From assembly GCF_017591435.1 (NCBI RefSeq), contig NC_059296.1, positions 4,451,001 to 4,515,000 of the forward strand: 64,000 bases of DNA, given 5' to 3'. The position numbers were made by a program, and so were the translations under genes. Positions 51,662 through 63,700 of the stretch are shown piece after piece. Position 1 is the stretch's first letter. Each line of letters opens with the position of its first letter. Source of the DNA: Portunus trituberculatus (Eukaryota > Arthropoda > Malacostraca > Decapoda > Portunidae). The notes beneath the pieces are model-generated. The model had not been told where the DNA came from, searched no databases, and saw nothing but the letters and a program-made list of their open reading frames with translations.

Positions 51662-54148
51662 TTGACCTACTGCACAGCTGACTAGCATATTTATTTCTCA
51701 CATTTTCCTTGTTTTCCTCGTGGACACGAGAAGGTTGCGCTGAACATTTAAGAGTCACCTAAGTCTAAGGCAATACGCGGCGAGGTATTTCAGGTAGAAT
51801 GGCGAGGCTATCAATACTGTAAAGGCGATTGCTATCATGTCTTACGAGGGAGCGAGATGACCCTTCGATACCCGCAGCAGCCCAAGTTATTACCTGAAGC
51901 TGGGCCGCCTGAGCGAAAAGATGACTTAGTTGCGCTGTTACTTACGTCTGAGGACCACCTGATTATAGGCTAGGGAATGGCCGCATTGGAAGACTTTATT
52001 TACCTTGCTTCGGGAGCCGCTGGAAACAACCCGACCCTTGATGTTTTCACGATAGCGGATGAAATACAAGGAGCTGGTCAGGCGAGATGGATTGTCAGAT
52101 TTAAGAAACTCCCGCGTGATTGAAACCTGCAATTCATACATACGAACTTGGCTTCTTGCGGGTGAAAGTTGTTGTCCGCGTCCGCGTTCCCTTACGTAAC
52201 TCCCTCCCTCTCTTCCTCCCTCCTGCCTGCCTGCCTGCCTGCCCTTCCGTCCTCGCAGCTTTTAAAAGACACATAAATATCAGGCAAGTGGTGCGTGGAG
52301 TGACCTGCAGGAGTCATGACCCGGCCTGCCCTTATAACTAGGTGTTCATATTTGTTTGACACGCAACTAAAGAATGTAATTGGAGAGTGAATTGCCGGCC
52401 CGTCAAACAAGCCATCGAAGCGGAGGTCATTACGGGTGGCCATTATTAGTGCAGAGACAAAATGGAACAGCGAGATCTCCTGCAGACAAGCGCGGGGAGG
52501 TTGATAGCGTTCGATCCTTTATTTGGGTTCGAACGCAAAGGTTATTATATGCAGGTCAAAGGTGGAGGTCAGGAAAAGATTGAGAGGGAGGAGGATGAGA
52601 AGGGAAGCATTCTTTGTAGGGTTTGGGTCTCGCAATGAAAAATGGGCCTTATGATATTGTGGCGTTTTGTGCGAGGGGACTCAATGTTGTGTCGCAAGAG
52701 TTGAGTTCCACCTCGCTCTGGTCCTCGCCTCTCGCATCGCTGGGAACAAAAAGAAAGTAAGAAATGGCGCTCAGTAAATGCTCCATGAAGACAGAGTACT
52801 CAGAAAGTCAAAGGTATCATGATTTGTTTCTTGTGTCTCGTGGTCCAATTTAATGCTCTTTCTCTGGATCTAATAAGGTGTCAATTGCAGGGGTGACTTT
52901 TAATTATCATTCGACGAAGGAAGGATTATATTCGTACCTAAGCCGAATCATATGCCTTATAAACTTTGATTACAAATTGCCATTGAAATCTATAAAATAT
53001 ATCCGATGTTTGCCGGGCTGAGGATTGATGTGGCTTATATACTTCCATCAGTGTAGCGCAGGGCGAGTATGGTGAGTCGTGGGTGGCCTTTTGCTGCGCC
53101 CAGAATGACACGAGGCAGCAGCCAGCGAGCGGCAGTCCCACCTGTTACTGAGCTTCTTATAGTGTGCATTTGTTCGCCTTTAACCACTGATTTATGGTGT
53201 TCCGATGACACAGGACTTTTTCACCCCCTTACTTGGGACTCGCTGCATCGGGGGCCCCTCTCTCCCTCTCCCTCTCTCTTAATCTCTACCTCATTATATC
53301 TTATCTACACTAGAACAGTGGAATTTTCTCTCAGTTAACATAATACAATCAGCCATTCACTTTATACATAAAAGAAACGAGGAAATACAACATTCCTTAG
53401 ACCATCCTAGGACCCCTGAGCCTCCCTGACCCTCCAGGACCCCTCACGCCGCCGGCCACCTCCCCACCACTAGCACCCACCACCGAGTCATCTGCTACCG
53501 TAGAATTTGCTGTTCCCCGCTTTAATCGGTGTCGTGGTCGGGAAGAGAGCGATGGGAGGCGATCACGATAATAGGCTGATATTAAGCCCGGGGCCGCGAA
53601 ATACTATGGGCGGGCCGCGGTAGTCTTTGGGCCGCCGCCACCGCTGAGACAGACGCCGCTCCGTATGCTGCTACAGTCAGTAAAACTAAGTGTCTTCATT
53701 CCTCATTGTGTCTGTAGGATTTAAGATTCTGTCAGTGCGCCTTTGCCTCACTTCTCCCCATTGTTTGTAGCGGATTGTACTTGTTTTCTTTTACGTCTAT
53801 GACTTCATCACGCTGCTTGATATACTGTGATGTAACTCTCGTCACTTCATCAATCTGTCCTATATTTAGAATTTCGACAAGTGATATCCTACCTAACATC
53901 ACCGTTTGTTGATGAAGAGCACAAGGAAATGTATTAGAGAAGCGACAGTATATTGCACTAAGACATAAAAGCGTCTAGCTGGTGGTGCATTTCAATGGTA
54001 CTTCACAACGCTGTCCATGCATAATTAGACCGAGTGTATCAACATTAAAAGAGATCCATGGAATGACTTTAATTGAATAGTGAGCCTTTTATTGAGTCTC
54101 TGATGTGCATTGAAACTCCAATAATGTAAACAAAATAATGCCCATACG
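51220..54148. other. Unique non-coding DNA, sparse in repeats
   Basis: Contains an interrupted GA run (51631-51661) and (CCTG)5 at about 52222-52242. Mixed-composition segments lie near 52360-52450 and 53500-53650. The longest repeat-poor interval of the second half; no exon recognised. Confidence 0.4.
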
Positions 54149-54174
54149 TAGAGAGAGAGAGAGAGAGAGAGAGA
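54149..54174. repeat. Short (GA)n
   Basis: About 13 GA units. Confidence 0.95.
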
Positions 54175-54245
54175 TAAAGCCAGATTCCGTAATTAAGCCT
54201 GAGTAGTGTTTATCATTCCATCAGACGGCGGTACGCAAGGTTACG

Positions 54246-54260
54246 TTAGGTTAGGTTAGG
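54246..54260 (+). repeat. Three tandem TTAGG units
   Basis: TTAGG three times, preceded by a one-mismatch unit TTACG. TTAGG is the ancestral arthropod telomere repeat; three units may be chance. Confidence 0.9.
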
Positions 54261-54337
54261 CTGGATTCCTGGGCGGGCAGATTACTTGAAACACCTTGAC
54301 TATTAAGTACATTCTTACCAGTGTACGTACGTGTGTA

Positions 54338-54344
<7 letters not shown>

Positions 54345-54401
<57 letters not shown>
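54345..54401. repeat. (GT)n microsatellite
   Basis: About 28 GT units. Confidence 0.97.
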
Positions 54402-54406
<5 letters not shown>

Positions 54407-54689
54407 ATGTGTTGGGTTCCCTAGACTCACTCCTCCTTCCCACTCCCCTAAACCCCCTCCTACATCATCCCTTAAAGACATACATTCAACTCAGAATAAG
54501 CCTCACTTACCGAGCCACGTCCATCCTCACCATATGTTGTCGGGACGAAGACCTTCCATATTACATGTTATTTGCCAGTCGACGAGCCTCTGTTTCAAGG
54601 TACAAGGATCCCGAGGTTATTAGGCGAAGGCTCGGAGGCGGTTCATTGCTGCCTCGTAAGCTACAGGTGGGTGGTAGCGCTGGGACGGC
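54402..54689. other. Unique non-coding DNA
   Basis: No gene seen. Confidence 0.4.
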
Positions 54690-54875
54690 AGATAGATAGG
54701 TAAACAAATAGATGGGCAGATAGACAGGTAGATATATGAATAGGTAGACGAACCTACTGTCAGAAAGGTAGGCAAGTAAATAGGTAGGTAGCTGGTTAGA
54801 TGGATAGATAAATAGGTAGGTAGGTAGATAGATAAGCAGATAGATAGATAGGCAGACAGAAAGCTAGGTAGATAC
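54690..54875. repeat. Imperfect GATA/GGTA tetranucleotide tract
   Basis: GATAGATA, GGTAGGTA and GCAGATAG words follow a 4-bp register with many substitutions for about 185 bp. An old, decayed tetranucleotide array. Confidence 0.85.
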
Positions 54876-54964
54876 ACATATAAATTGATAGTTATAAAAA
54901 TGTACATGCCTATATACATAAATACATACAAACATATGTACAAGAAGGAAATTTAGACAGCCAG

Positions 54965-54966
<2 letters not shown>

Positions 54967-55000
<34 letters not shown>
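54967..55000. repeat. Short (GA)n
   Basis: About 16 GA units. Confidence 0.95.
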
Positions 55001-55003
<3 letters not shown>

Positions 55004-55290
55004 ACAGAGACCACAGTGGCATGCTAGTTTTGTTCTTGGTGAGGGGAAGGGCAGGTCCAGCTGGGCGAGCCTCGGGTTAGTAGAGAGAGGCAGGTGTTCA
55101 CCCATAGGTTATGAAATCCAGCGGGAAATATTATCGCGTAAGATTTCATTGTCACAAATTAGTGTAATGGCGCGGCGGGCAGAAATGACTACTGCGATAA
55201 TGTAGCTGGGAATGGAAGACTCTCTAGGGTAGGAGTTTACTGATCATAAACCGAACTTATGGGAACTTATTGGGGAATTAAAACTGGAAC

Positions 55291-55295
<5 letters not shown>

Positions 55296-55347
<52 letters not shown>
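55296..55347. repeat. (GA)n microsatellite
   Basis: Twenty-six GA units. Confidence 0.97.
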
Positions 55348-55352
<5 letters not shown>

Positions 55353-55958
55353 ATTTCCACTATAAAACTTAGAGGAATTTTTGTTCACTTACCTTTTCAC
55401 TTCCTTATTTCTCGTTCCAGTGAGCAACCAAAATATGTAAAGTCACTTCTGATATAATAATCTCGAAAATAACAAAACCTACACGATTAGATAAGCAAAG
55501 GATTAATGCATTGAAGGATATGGTTACCTGAAATAACATCATCCTTTTTCTATTATTTTTCTATCCTTCCTTGGCTGCGTTAAGATAAAGGAATAACCAC
55601 AACCCAATAATGAAGACCCAGGGAGGAGTCTAGATCGCAGAGGGCACGTAATTTTTGCACTAATTACACCATTGTGAAAGTCGGCAGAGACAATCTTCCA
55701 TCTGCAGATTTAAATGATCTTTAATTGCACGCTTACGGGCCTAAGTCTGCGCGGCGGGCACCTGCTGGGCCGCCGCGCACTGCAGGTGAAGGGGAGGGAT
55801 GTCCTCGCATTAACAGAGGAAAGGGACTCCACGCCCTTCAAGAACCCGCAGCGCTCTGAAACCAGCCGCTAATTCTCTATCTGGAATTTCTTTTTTAGTC
55901 CGTGCTCTTATCATGGAGAACAAAAAATACTATCTAGGTAATTGTAGAGCTAATCTTG
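55348..55958. other. Unique DNA with a conserved-element candidate
   Basis: 55640-55880 carries TAATTA (55661-55666), TTAATTG (about 55721) and E-boxes CATCTG (55699-55704) and CACCTG (55759-55764) in alternating AT and GC blocks. No exon seen. Confidence 0.35.
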
Positions 55959-56480
55959 ATCTCTGTCCTTGTGGCTTTTGAACAGTGTATTCTGATTCTA
56001 CACATTATTGTTCTGAGTGTAAGGATTCTCTCTCTATTTTGTTCTTGTCGTGTCGAACATAATATTTGCTTACTAAATGTGCGATTTTTGTCTTTGGTCT
56101 TATCATCTTGAATTGTACACTCAGACACTATACATTGATGCCATTAATGCTAGGAGTCTCCCGGTGTATGTTGTTCTTATCGTGTTCAGCATAGTATCAT
56201 GTTGCTAAATGTGTGATCCTTGTCATTGTTCTCTGTGTTCTTATCGCTTTGAATTATACACTCAGAAACTACACGTTCATGTCCTGAGTGTAATGATCCT
56301 CTCTGTATTTTCTCCTTTTACAGCTAAAATACACCCATTAACATTTTTAAACTAAAAATAATACTCATCTTTGTTCTTATCTTGTTCACCGATATACAAA
56401 AGAGATGCTGGTTCATGCTCTAAATGTGATAATTATCTTCCATTTTGTTCTTATCATTTTGAAGATATTCTTTTAATTTG
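55959..56480. repeat. Degenerate minisatellite anchored on GTTCTTATCG
   Basis: GTTCTTGTCG at 56041, GTTCTTATCG at 56173 (132 bp on) and GTTCTTATCT at 56383 mark three units, each followed by a GTTCA-type word and TGCTAAATGTG. A second internal anchor (TCTTATC-TTTGAATT-TACACTCAGA) at about 56098 and 56231 suggests each unit is itself an ancient dimer. Confidence 0.8.
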
Positions 56481-56547
56481 GTTCTTGTGGTGAACATTTA
56501 ACATAGAAAACGAGGAAACCTAATTTGTACTTAACTATTAGATCTGC

Positions 56548-56548
<1 letters not shown>

Positions 56549-56589
<41 letters not shown>
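56549..56589. repeat. (TC)n microsatellite
   Basis: About 20 TC units. Confidence 0.97.
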
Positions 56590-56590
<1 letters not shown>

Positions 56591-56652
56591 GTATATTTTC
56601 GCTATTAACTCTCACAGTGGAGTCCAAGAGATGGTTTAGAGAGCGGCAAGAA

Positions 56653-56725
56653 AGAAGGGAAGGAGGGAAGGAGGGAAGGAGGGATGGAGGGAAGAGGAAG
56701 GGAGGAAGGAGGGAAGGCGGGAAGG
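56653..56725. repeat. 8-bp GGAGGGAA minisatellite
   Basis: About nine units of GGAGGGAA with GGATGGAG and GGCGGGAA variants. Confidence 0.9.
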
Positions 56726-56950
56726 CCACTTAATGAAAGGCCGTTAATTGCGACTTAAAAGGAGAGGAAAGCAACACGCAGAGGCTAAAGGAGAGTATCA
56801 TTGCCATTATCATCATCATCACCTTCATTATCCTGCCTCGCCTTAAAGTTCCTTCATCGACGCCTACCTTCTCATTTCTCTTACACTTTCCCCTCGTCAT
56901 ATTTACATTGTGACTCTTCTTACTTACTACGCATGCATTTGATTTTTTTC

Positions 56951-57136
<186 letters not shown>

Positions 57137-57231
57137 CAGTTTATATTAGCTAGTGTAGGATGTCACAAACTTCCTCGTAAGGACTAACGTTTTTGCTGGT
57201 GTTTATTTATTTACATATTTTTTTTGTCTGT

Positions 57232-57450
57232 GTGTGCTTCTCCTCTTCCTTTTTCTTCCTCCTCCTTCCCGTTCTCTTTCATTAAATCTCCTTTCTTATC
57301 TCTTTTTCCTCTTCTGTCCGCAGTTTTCTTTGCTTTCTCGACATCTTCATTTTTCCTGTTTTCTTTTTCCATATCTCTTTCCTTCTTCCTCCTCGTTCTC
57401 TTCACCTGTATCCTTGCCCTCTCATTTATTCTTGTCCTTCAGCTGCTAGT
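57232..57450. repeat. Pyrimidine-rich tract
   Basis: TTCCTCCTC and TTTCC words on the plus strand. The overlapping frames here are compositional. Confidence 0.75.
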
Positions 57451-58677
57451 CCTAAACCTTGTCTCCTTCTGCCACCACCACCACCACCACCACCATCTTA
57501 ACTCTTGCAGGACGGGCGCTAAGATAATGAGCATTTCCTCCACGTTCTGTCTTTCGCTTCTCTTTTCTTTATCGCTTCATCTCACCAGATAAATTTACTT
57601 CTTCTTCTGCTCCTGTGCCTATGGTCCTGTCGCCCCGCCTCTAGGCCTCCTCGCTGCTACCCTAAATTTCCTCACCTTGACTTATCTTTGAGTTTTACGC
57701 CCTGTTTATTCCTTTCTCCCATTGTGATGCGCGCACATATATTGTTCCTGTGTTTTTTTGCATCAGGCCGGGTTGAGTAGCGCCACTGGACCGTCGTAGA
57801 TATATAGGCAGAGTATCTAATATTTTGTGCAGAGTCTTACGTGGATCAGAGGAAGGAGACAGTAATTGGTATGTTCTGTTTTTTTTTTTTTTTTTTAATC
57901 CCAGAAAGAAAATGTTTAAAATGTCGCAGAATAAAAATAAAACTGTTGGCAAAAGAAAATGGAAAGAAAGTAACAAAAAAAAAACAAAAATGTGTGGATG
58001 TTATCTATGAGATGAATAGGAAAGGGAAGAATGACAAAAAAATAAAAGAGAAAACATAAAGTAAATACAGGGAAGGTTATTTGTTTCAAGTCAGAAACAA
58101 AATGAATCGAAAACCCAAAGAAAACAAAATGTCTTTCCTCGTGAATTTAAAAACATGGCAATAAACTAAATTGGAGAAATAAAAAAAAGATAAAAAATAG
58201 AAAATAAATGCAAAAAAATTCTTTCAGTGCTGCTGAAAAAAAAAATTAAGACAACAAAAGCCTTCCTCCTTCTCTTCCTCCTCTTCTTCCTCCTCTTCTT
58301 CCTCCTCCTCTTCCTCCCCCTCTTCCCTCACAAAAAAGCAAAACAATAAGCCAAAGCCAATTGAGTTAATGAGGCGAGGAGGTTCTACAGCACACGAGTG
58401 GAATAAATGATTCTTTTCTCTCTATTTTTGAACCCATTTTTTCTCGCCGACAGAAGAAGACTGATGAAGAGCCATGAAGCAAAGTAGAGGGGAAGAAAAG
58501 ACTCACTAAGTGCCTGTGTGTCTCTTAAGGAAACGAAGGCAAAACATTCCTAGAGAGTAATATTATTTTTAAAGGGTATTTTTTCCTTGCCTGTGACTCT
58601 TGGCCAACCTGAAAATCCAGAATATAAAAATGGGTAAGCCAAAAATAGTTATTCACATTGGAGAAGCAACAATACCA
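57451..58677. other. Non-coding, A-rich in part
   Basis: (CCA)6 near 57476-57493 and an 18-T run near 57879-57896. 57900-58260 is A-rich and 58261-58325 is TCC/TTC-rich. No gene seen. Confidence 0.45.
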
Positions 58678-58890
58678 TTAACCCCTTCAGTACCATGACG
58701 CGTTTCCATATTCATTGTGCTTACTATTTGCTGATTTTTTACAGCTTCAGATGCTTTGGTGGGGATTAGAATAGTGAAGACTTTGGCCATTAATCTTTTG
58801 ACCTCCATACACCCTTCCTAATGTCAATGAAGTGGTCAAATGGTACATAAATCTCTAGGTGAAAATGTATCCCAGTATTCAAGGGGTTAG
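58678..58890 (+). mobile_element. TTAA-ended inverted-repeat element (MITE), copy 2
   Basis: 213 bp. Left end TTAACCCCTTCAGTACCATG followed by ACGCGTTT. The right end, reverse-complemented, reads CTAACCCCTTGAATACTGGG. Internal words ACAGCTTCAGAT, GGGGATTA, ATAGTGAAGACT and CCATTAATCTTTTGACCTCC match copies 1 and 3. This is the most complete left end. Confidence 0.88.
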
Positions 58891-59485
58891 GTAAATGAGT
58901 AAGATATAAGCAAATTTATTCCCAAATGCTACTTACTTTTAATGTGACTTACAGCTTGTTTGAAAATCCATAAACAAAAATAAAAACGAAATCTTTGAAT
59001 AAGGGAACAGAGGAGTAATTAAATCCCTGTATGTCTCGAAGTGGTTCTAGGGTGTAGTATTATTTATTACAGTATTTTCCTCCTCCTCCTCCTCCTTCTC
59101 CTCTGCTTCTTATTTTCTTCCCATTTCTCTTTAAAACAAATCACAACAACACAACAGAAACAGTAACACAATGGGAACTCTTGTGATCGTGGGCGGCCGA
59201 GGGAGAGGTATACAGTAAGGCAGATGATGGTAAGGCCTAACTGGAATGGGATTAGTATATCATTTTACCGGACGCTTCGCCAATTTCCAAATGTAATGCC
59301 TTATAATTAGAGTAATCTCAGGGTAATGTATGTACGAATGGTTCCTTCACTCCCATTCACCACCGCGGGAGATGCTTATGATAGGAAAGCGAAATGGTGC
59401 GTCTGTTTGCTGGAAGAGGTCCGGGCGGGGAGCAAATGACGTCTGGAGGGCACACTTGAGGCGTCTGTGGGAGGAGGTGACGGTG
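58891..59485. other. Unique non-coding DNA
   Basis: TCC/TTC words at 59079-59110. 59220-59330 is mixed composition with TAATTAG. No gene seen. Confidence 0.4.
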
Positions 59486-59519
59486 ATGGTGATGGTGGTG
59501 GTGGTGGTGGTGGTGGTGG
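59486..59519. repeat. (GGT)n microsatellite
   Basis: About 11 GGT units. Confidence 0.94.
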
Positions 59520-59975
59520 GTAGTGTAGAGAAGGAAGATGGGAGAAAAGGAAAGCAGAAGGGAGAGGAAACGGGAGAAAAGGATATGAAAGAGAGTGCAG
59601 ATAGAAAATAGATAGAATTAAAAGAGAAAAGGGCTGAAATGGAGAAAGGTTGGAGGAAAGAGAAATATGAGAAAATGGATTCGAAAGGATGGTAAGATTG
59701 GAGATAAGAAAGGCGGAAGGGAGGTAAATTAGGAAGAAAGGAAGGCGGAAAGGAGGTAAGGGCGAGGAAGAGTGGGTGGAAAATGGGAGAGAAGGAGGTG
59801 GTAGTTGGAAAGAGTAATGGTGCTTGAGATCTGCGTGGACGGAGCTGGTGATTGGCCGGTGACCTGTGAGGATGTGGCGAGGTGGTGGGATTGACGGGTT
59901 TATCAGGCGAATGAGTGAGTAAGTGAGGGAGGGAGGGAGGCAGGCAGGTATAGGGAGGTCATGCACAATGGTTTT
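59520..59975. repeat. Purine-rich tract
   Basis: GGAGAAAAGGA, GGCGGAAGGGAGG and similar words dominate the plus strand. AGGAAGAAAGGAAGGCGG-type words repeat locally near 59707-59750. The 206-codon minus frame is its shadow. Confidence 0.8.
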
Positions 59976-60573
59976 AGAAATAGGAAGATTTGTCATGCGT
60001 CAAGTATTCTCCACTCCTCCATCACTTATTGTTACGGGTTACACGCTGTCCATTAACCGCTTGGGAATTGGTAATATTAATAAAATCCGCTGCCGGAAAA
60101 GGTAAGGTAAGGAAGCGACGCATGCACTCACTCACCTACACTTTTATGATTTGAGTGTTAATTTTCAAAGGCAGCCAGAAATACTGATATGAGCAGGGGA
60201 GATTATTATTGAGTCAGCCGAGATTGATGCAGGCACGAGTCGTATATCACTCGATTAATAATACAAGAAAGCCCTAATCAATCACATGCTTTATCTGCCC
60301 TCGACCGTCGGGAATACTTGGCGCCACCTCGTCCAGGCTGGTGGTGGTGGTGGTGCTGTTGCTGCTGGTGCTCCTCCACTCTACTTTGCCTTCCTGGTGT
60401 TGCCGTCCCCGCTGTCAAATCCCCGACGCGACCTGCTACTCGTACTCCTCGCCACTGCCGCTCGCTCTCCATCAAACTTCCTGGTCTGTTCGGTACGATT
60501 CTTCACTAGTGTTGTTGGCGTCCACTGTATCAATTTTCATTCTTGACGTGACTTTCTCATTTCGTAGCGCTTC
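59976..60573. other. Unique non-coding DNA
   Basis: (GGT)5-6 near 60339-60354 and CTGCTG words to 60372. No gene seen. Confidence 0.4.
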
Positions 60574-60763
60574 TTAACCCCTTCAATAATCTGCTTACTA
60601 TTTGGTGATTTTATACAGCTTCAGAAATTTATATGGGGATTAAAATAGTAAATACTGTAGCCATTAATTTTCTGCCCTTTATAAACCTTTTTAATATGAA
60701 TAAAATCGTCTTATCATACCCAAAACTCGTGGTAAAAATGCGTCCCAGTACTGAAGAGGTTAA
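60574..60763 (+). mobile_element. TTAA-ended inverted-repeat element (MITE), copy 3
   Basis: 190 bp. The left end begins TTAACCCCTTCA but lacks about 25 bp present in copy 2. The right end, reverse-complemented, reads TTAACCTCTTCAGTACTGGG followed by ACGCATTTTTACC, the best-preserved right terminus. Both ends carry TTAA. Confidence 0.88.
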
Positions 60764-63700
60764 TGGAACTGCGGTTCGACTGACTGTTACTCTTCTTTTT
60801 TTGTGATTTTTAGATTCTACCAGCAATTGATCGTTTTCTTCCATAATAGTGATGCTTTCTTCCTCCTCCTTCTTTTCCTCTTCCTTGTCTTTGTCCTCGT
60901 CTTCCTCGTCCTCCTCTGCCATACACCTGCTCCTCGCCACTCCCTCGCCCCGCCTGAGAGTGTTTAGCTCTAACATGCCACTCGAGGCTCCGCTAAATGA
61001 GTCCCACAATTTACAGTCCTTCCTCCGCTTAAGGTCAGAACTATTGGGTCGTAAATTATATCGAAGCTCTCTCCGTTAGGCTCCCCACTCTAAATGATTA
61101 TCACTCACATAAAAGTTCTTTTCAGCGCCTTATTTTTCTTGCCGGCGTCCTTCGTGCCATACAAAATTCCCGTGTTAAAGATTAGTTTGTGCCCGGTAGC
61201 CGTCTCCTAACCCGCCTTCCCACGGACGCCCAAAACGAGTCATCAGACCTCCAATTGTCTCTGTGCTCATCTGTGGGCGTTAGATACCCTGCTGGCAGTT
61301 TCGCCCATTGCAAGATGATTTACATTCTGGCATAAATCTCACGACGTTTCTCCTCTAAACAGATAAACGATAACTCTGACCCGGAATATCTATAAGCTTG
61401 AGGGGTGAACTCAATATTCCTGCTATTGTATTTATATAATGTATTGCGAAAATGACACGGACCTTTTGCCCTGGCCTGGTTGGTGCCCGTGGTGACCAGC
61501 GGCGCCACCACACAATGACTTCACCATGATGAAGTGGCGGATGCAGATGCAATGCACTGCCATGAAAAGAATAATAAATAAATATGACAAGCTACTCCCT
61601 TGATGGAGCCCAAGAAGGCTTCCCTATCATTTCCCATGTCTAAATATACGCCATTTTTACCAGGAATCTTTGTTCCTGCGCGTGGCCTGGCCGAGAAGCA
61701 GACCGCGCGGAGGTGGGTGGGGCGGGAGCTATTTTGTAATTGGTTTCTGGTTTCGGTAACTCATTGTTGAGTGAGGCTTCCTGACGACTGGCTAATAGAA
61801 ACCATGCTCACAGTTTGCCTTCCTATTAACCCCTTGTGCTCTCATGAGTCGAGATCGAAAGATTTGATATGCAAATGCAGGACATTATGTCGGTCATCTG
61901 AGGTTTCCGATGCAGCCTCACAGTAGGCGAAACTTAGCCCAGGTAATTACTTACCTGAAGAAGCACCGTCATTCAAACAACTCTCTACGGTATAGACAAA
62001 CTCATTTATACACGTGCTTGCGTGGGCGACGACTTTGTTTGCGTTTTCTTTCTTATTCATGCTTTCAAAAGAGTTTGTGTGTCTTACATCATGTTGCCAA
62101 GAGACGTCTCACTCTTCCTCTTTTGCCTCTCCAAGACGCACACTCAGCTCCCGTCAGGAAATCAGAGTGAAGCTGCATATATGATTCTTCGAGATGTATT
62201 GACGTTTCACTAAACCTCAAAAATATGTTTCTCATACATTTCTATGGTGGGTTCGCGGGTTCCAGGAGTACAGCAATCTACATCATGATTTTGATAATAG
62301 TGCATAACCTCTAGACTTAAATAATGAAGTCATGTAAATTTACACCAGAATTTTCCAGCACTTTCGTGCGTGGCTCAGCCTTCACCCCAGCGGCCGTCGC
62401 AATACACAAGTCATACATCAGTTACACTTTTCCCCGCTATATTATTCCGGCTCACTCTGTCGGGCGGTGCGAGCCACTGGCCAGGCGGGTCTGCACTGAC
62501 TCCCAATATGGACGTCCACACTCGGAGGGCAAAACCTGGTATGTGTGGTGACGGCGAGCTGCTCAGATAAAGTGGCTTGTCTGGGCCAGGGTCCAGAACG
62601 GCCCCGGTCCCCCGCCAGCCCAGTGTTGTTGTGTCAGGGCTCAGAGAATTTGCTTTGTCAACACACGTTCGCCTCCAAGAAAGCAGAAGTAAAGTGGCGG
62701 CCGCACACGGAGCCCCAGTTCATCTTGCTCCACTTTTCCACTCTTCGGCTTGACTTCCAGTGCCTGGAGTCTGCCCCTCGATGTGCATGGAGTTCTGGAC
62801 GCTGTTCTTTTGCGTCTCTTACATTATTGTCTTGGCTGCACCCAACGCCATTTCCCCATTAGGTCGCTGTTTTCATCTCTCTTGTAAATAATGAATATCG
62901 TCTTTGTGTATCGTTTCATCACTGAAAAAAATGTTGTATGCACTCAAGTCTGAAAATTCAAGTGCAAGTCAGCAGTGTGATGAGTCCCCGGGCGCTGCGG
63001 GTATGCTGGGGCCGACCTCCGGAGCTGTAAAATTAATCGAGATTCATTAGTCGTAAATTGCAAGGAAAGTATACACATTTAATATTATTTATGTAACCAA
63101 GGCACTGACTGCATCTCACTTGAATATATATTAAAGGAAGCTCAGTAAATCGATGTAGAGGTTGTTTATGATTAAGGGTGTTAAAAAGCAGATGGCAGGA
63201 CAAAGAGTAGCAGGATTGCATTCAATTTTGCCTCCTGTAAATCGTTCTTTGATTATGAGGCACGAAGCTCATTGCCAGGCTCATCGTGTCCGCTCGCTAC
63301 CCCGCAGGATTCTTTGGGACCTTCTGGCGCCGCAACTCAACATCATGAACAAAATTTATTGCACCCGGAAAAATTAAGACATATGAAAAGCGATTAGCAA
63401 ACCATATACAACGAGAAGACGTTGCACTCATGAATTACAAACGAATTAAACGATGAACACCAAAAAAAAAAAAAAGTATCTGTGGTGGCGCAGCGCATGA
63501 GTGTTAATGGGGGCACGGAGGCCAGACCTGACACCTTAATTACAGCACGGACACGGCAGCCAGGCGAGGCTCCGGCGGCGACGGTAAACAACGACCAACG
63601 CTGAGCTAACGCGGCCTTAATGCTTCGCCCCCAGATGAAGCCGCTAGCTCCTTCCATCTGAAAACAAAATAATAAGTCGATTAGAAGGTGAATTAGGCTC

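Noticed and set aside
52525..52540. GGGTTCGAAC, a B-box-like word
   Set aside because: No A box at suitable spacing and no cloverleaf, so not a tRNA or SINE.
61827..61860. TTAACCCCTTGTGCTC, a possible fourth TTAA element
   Set aside because: Only the first dozen bases match and no opposite terminus or shared interior follows.
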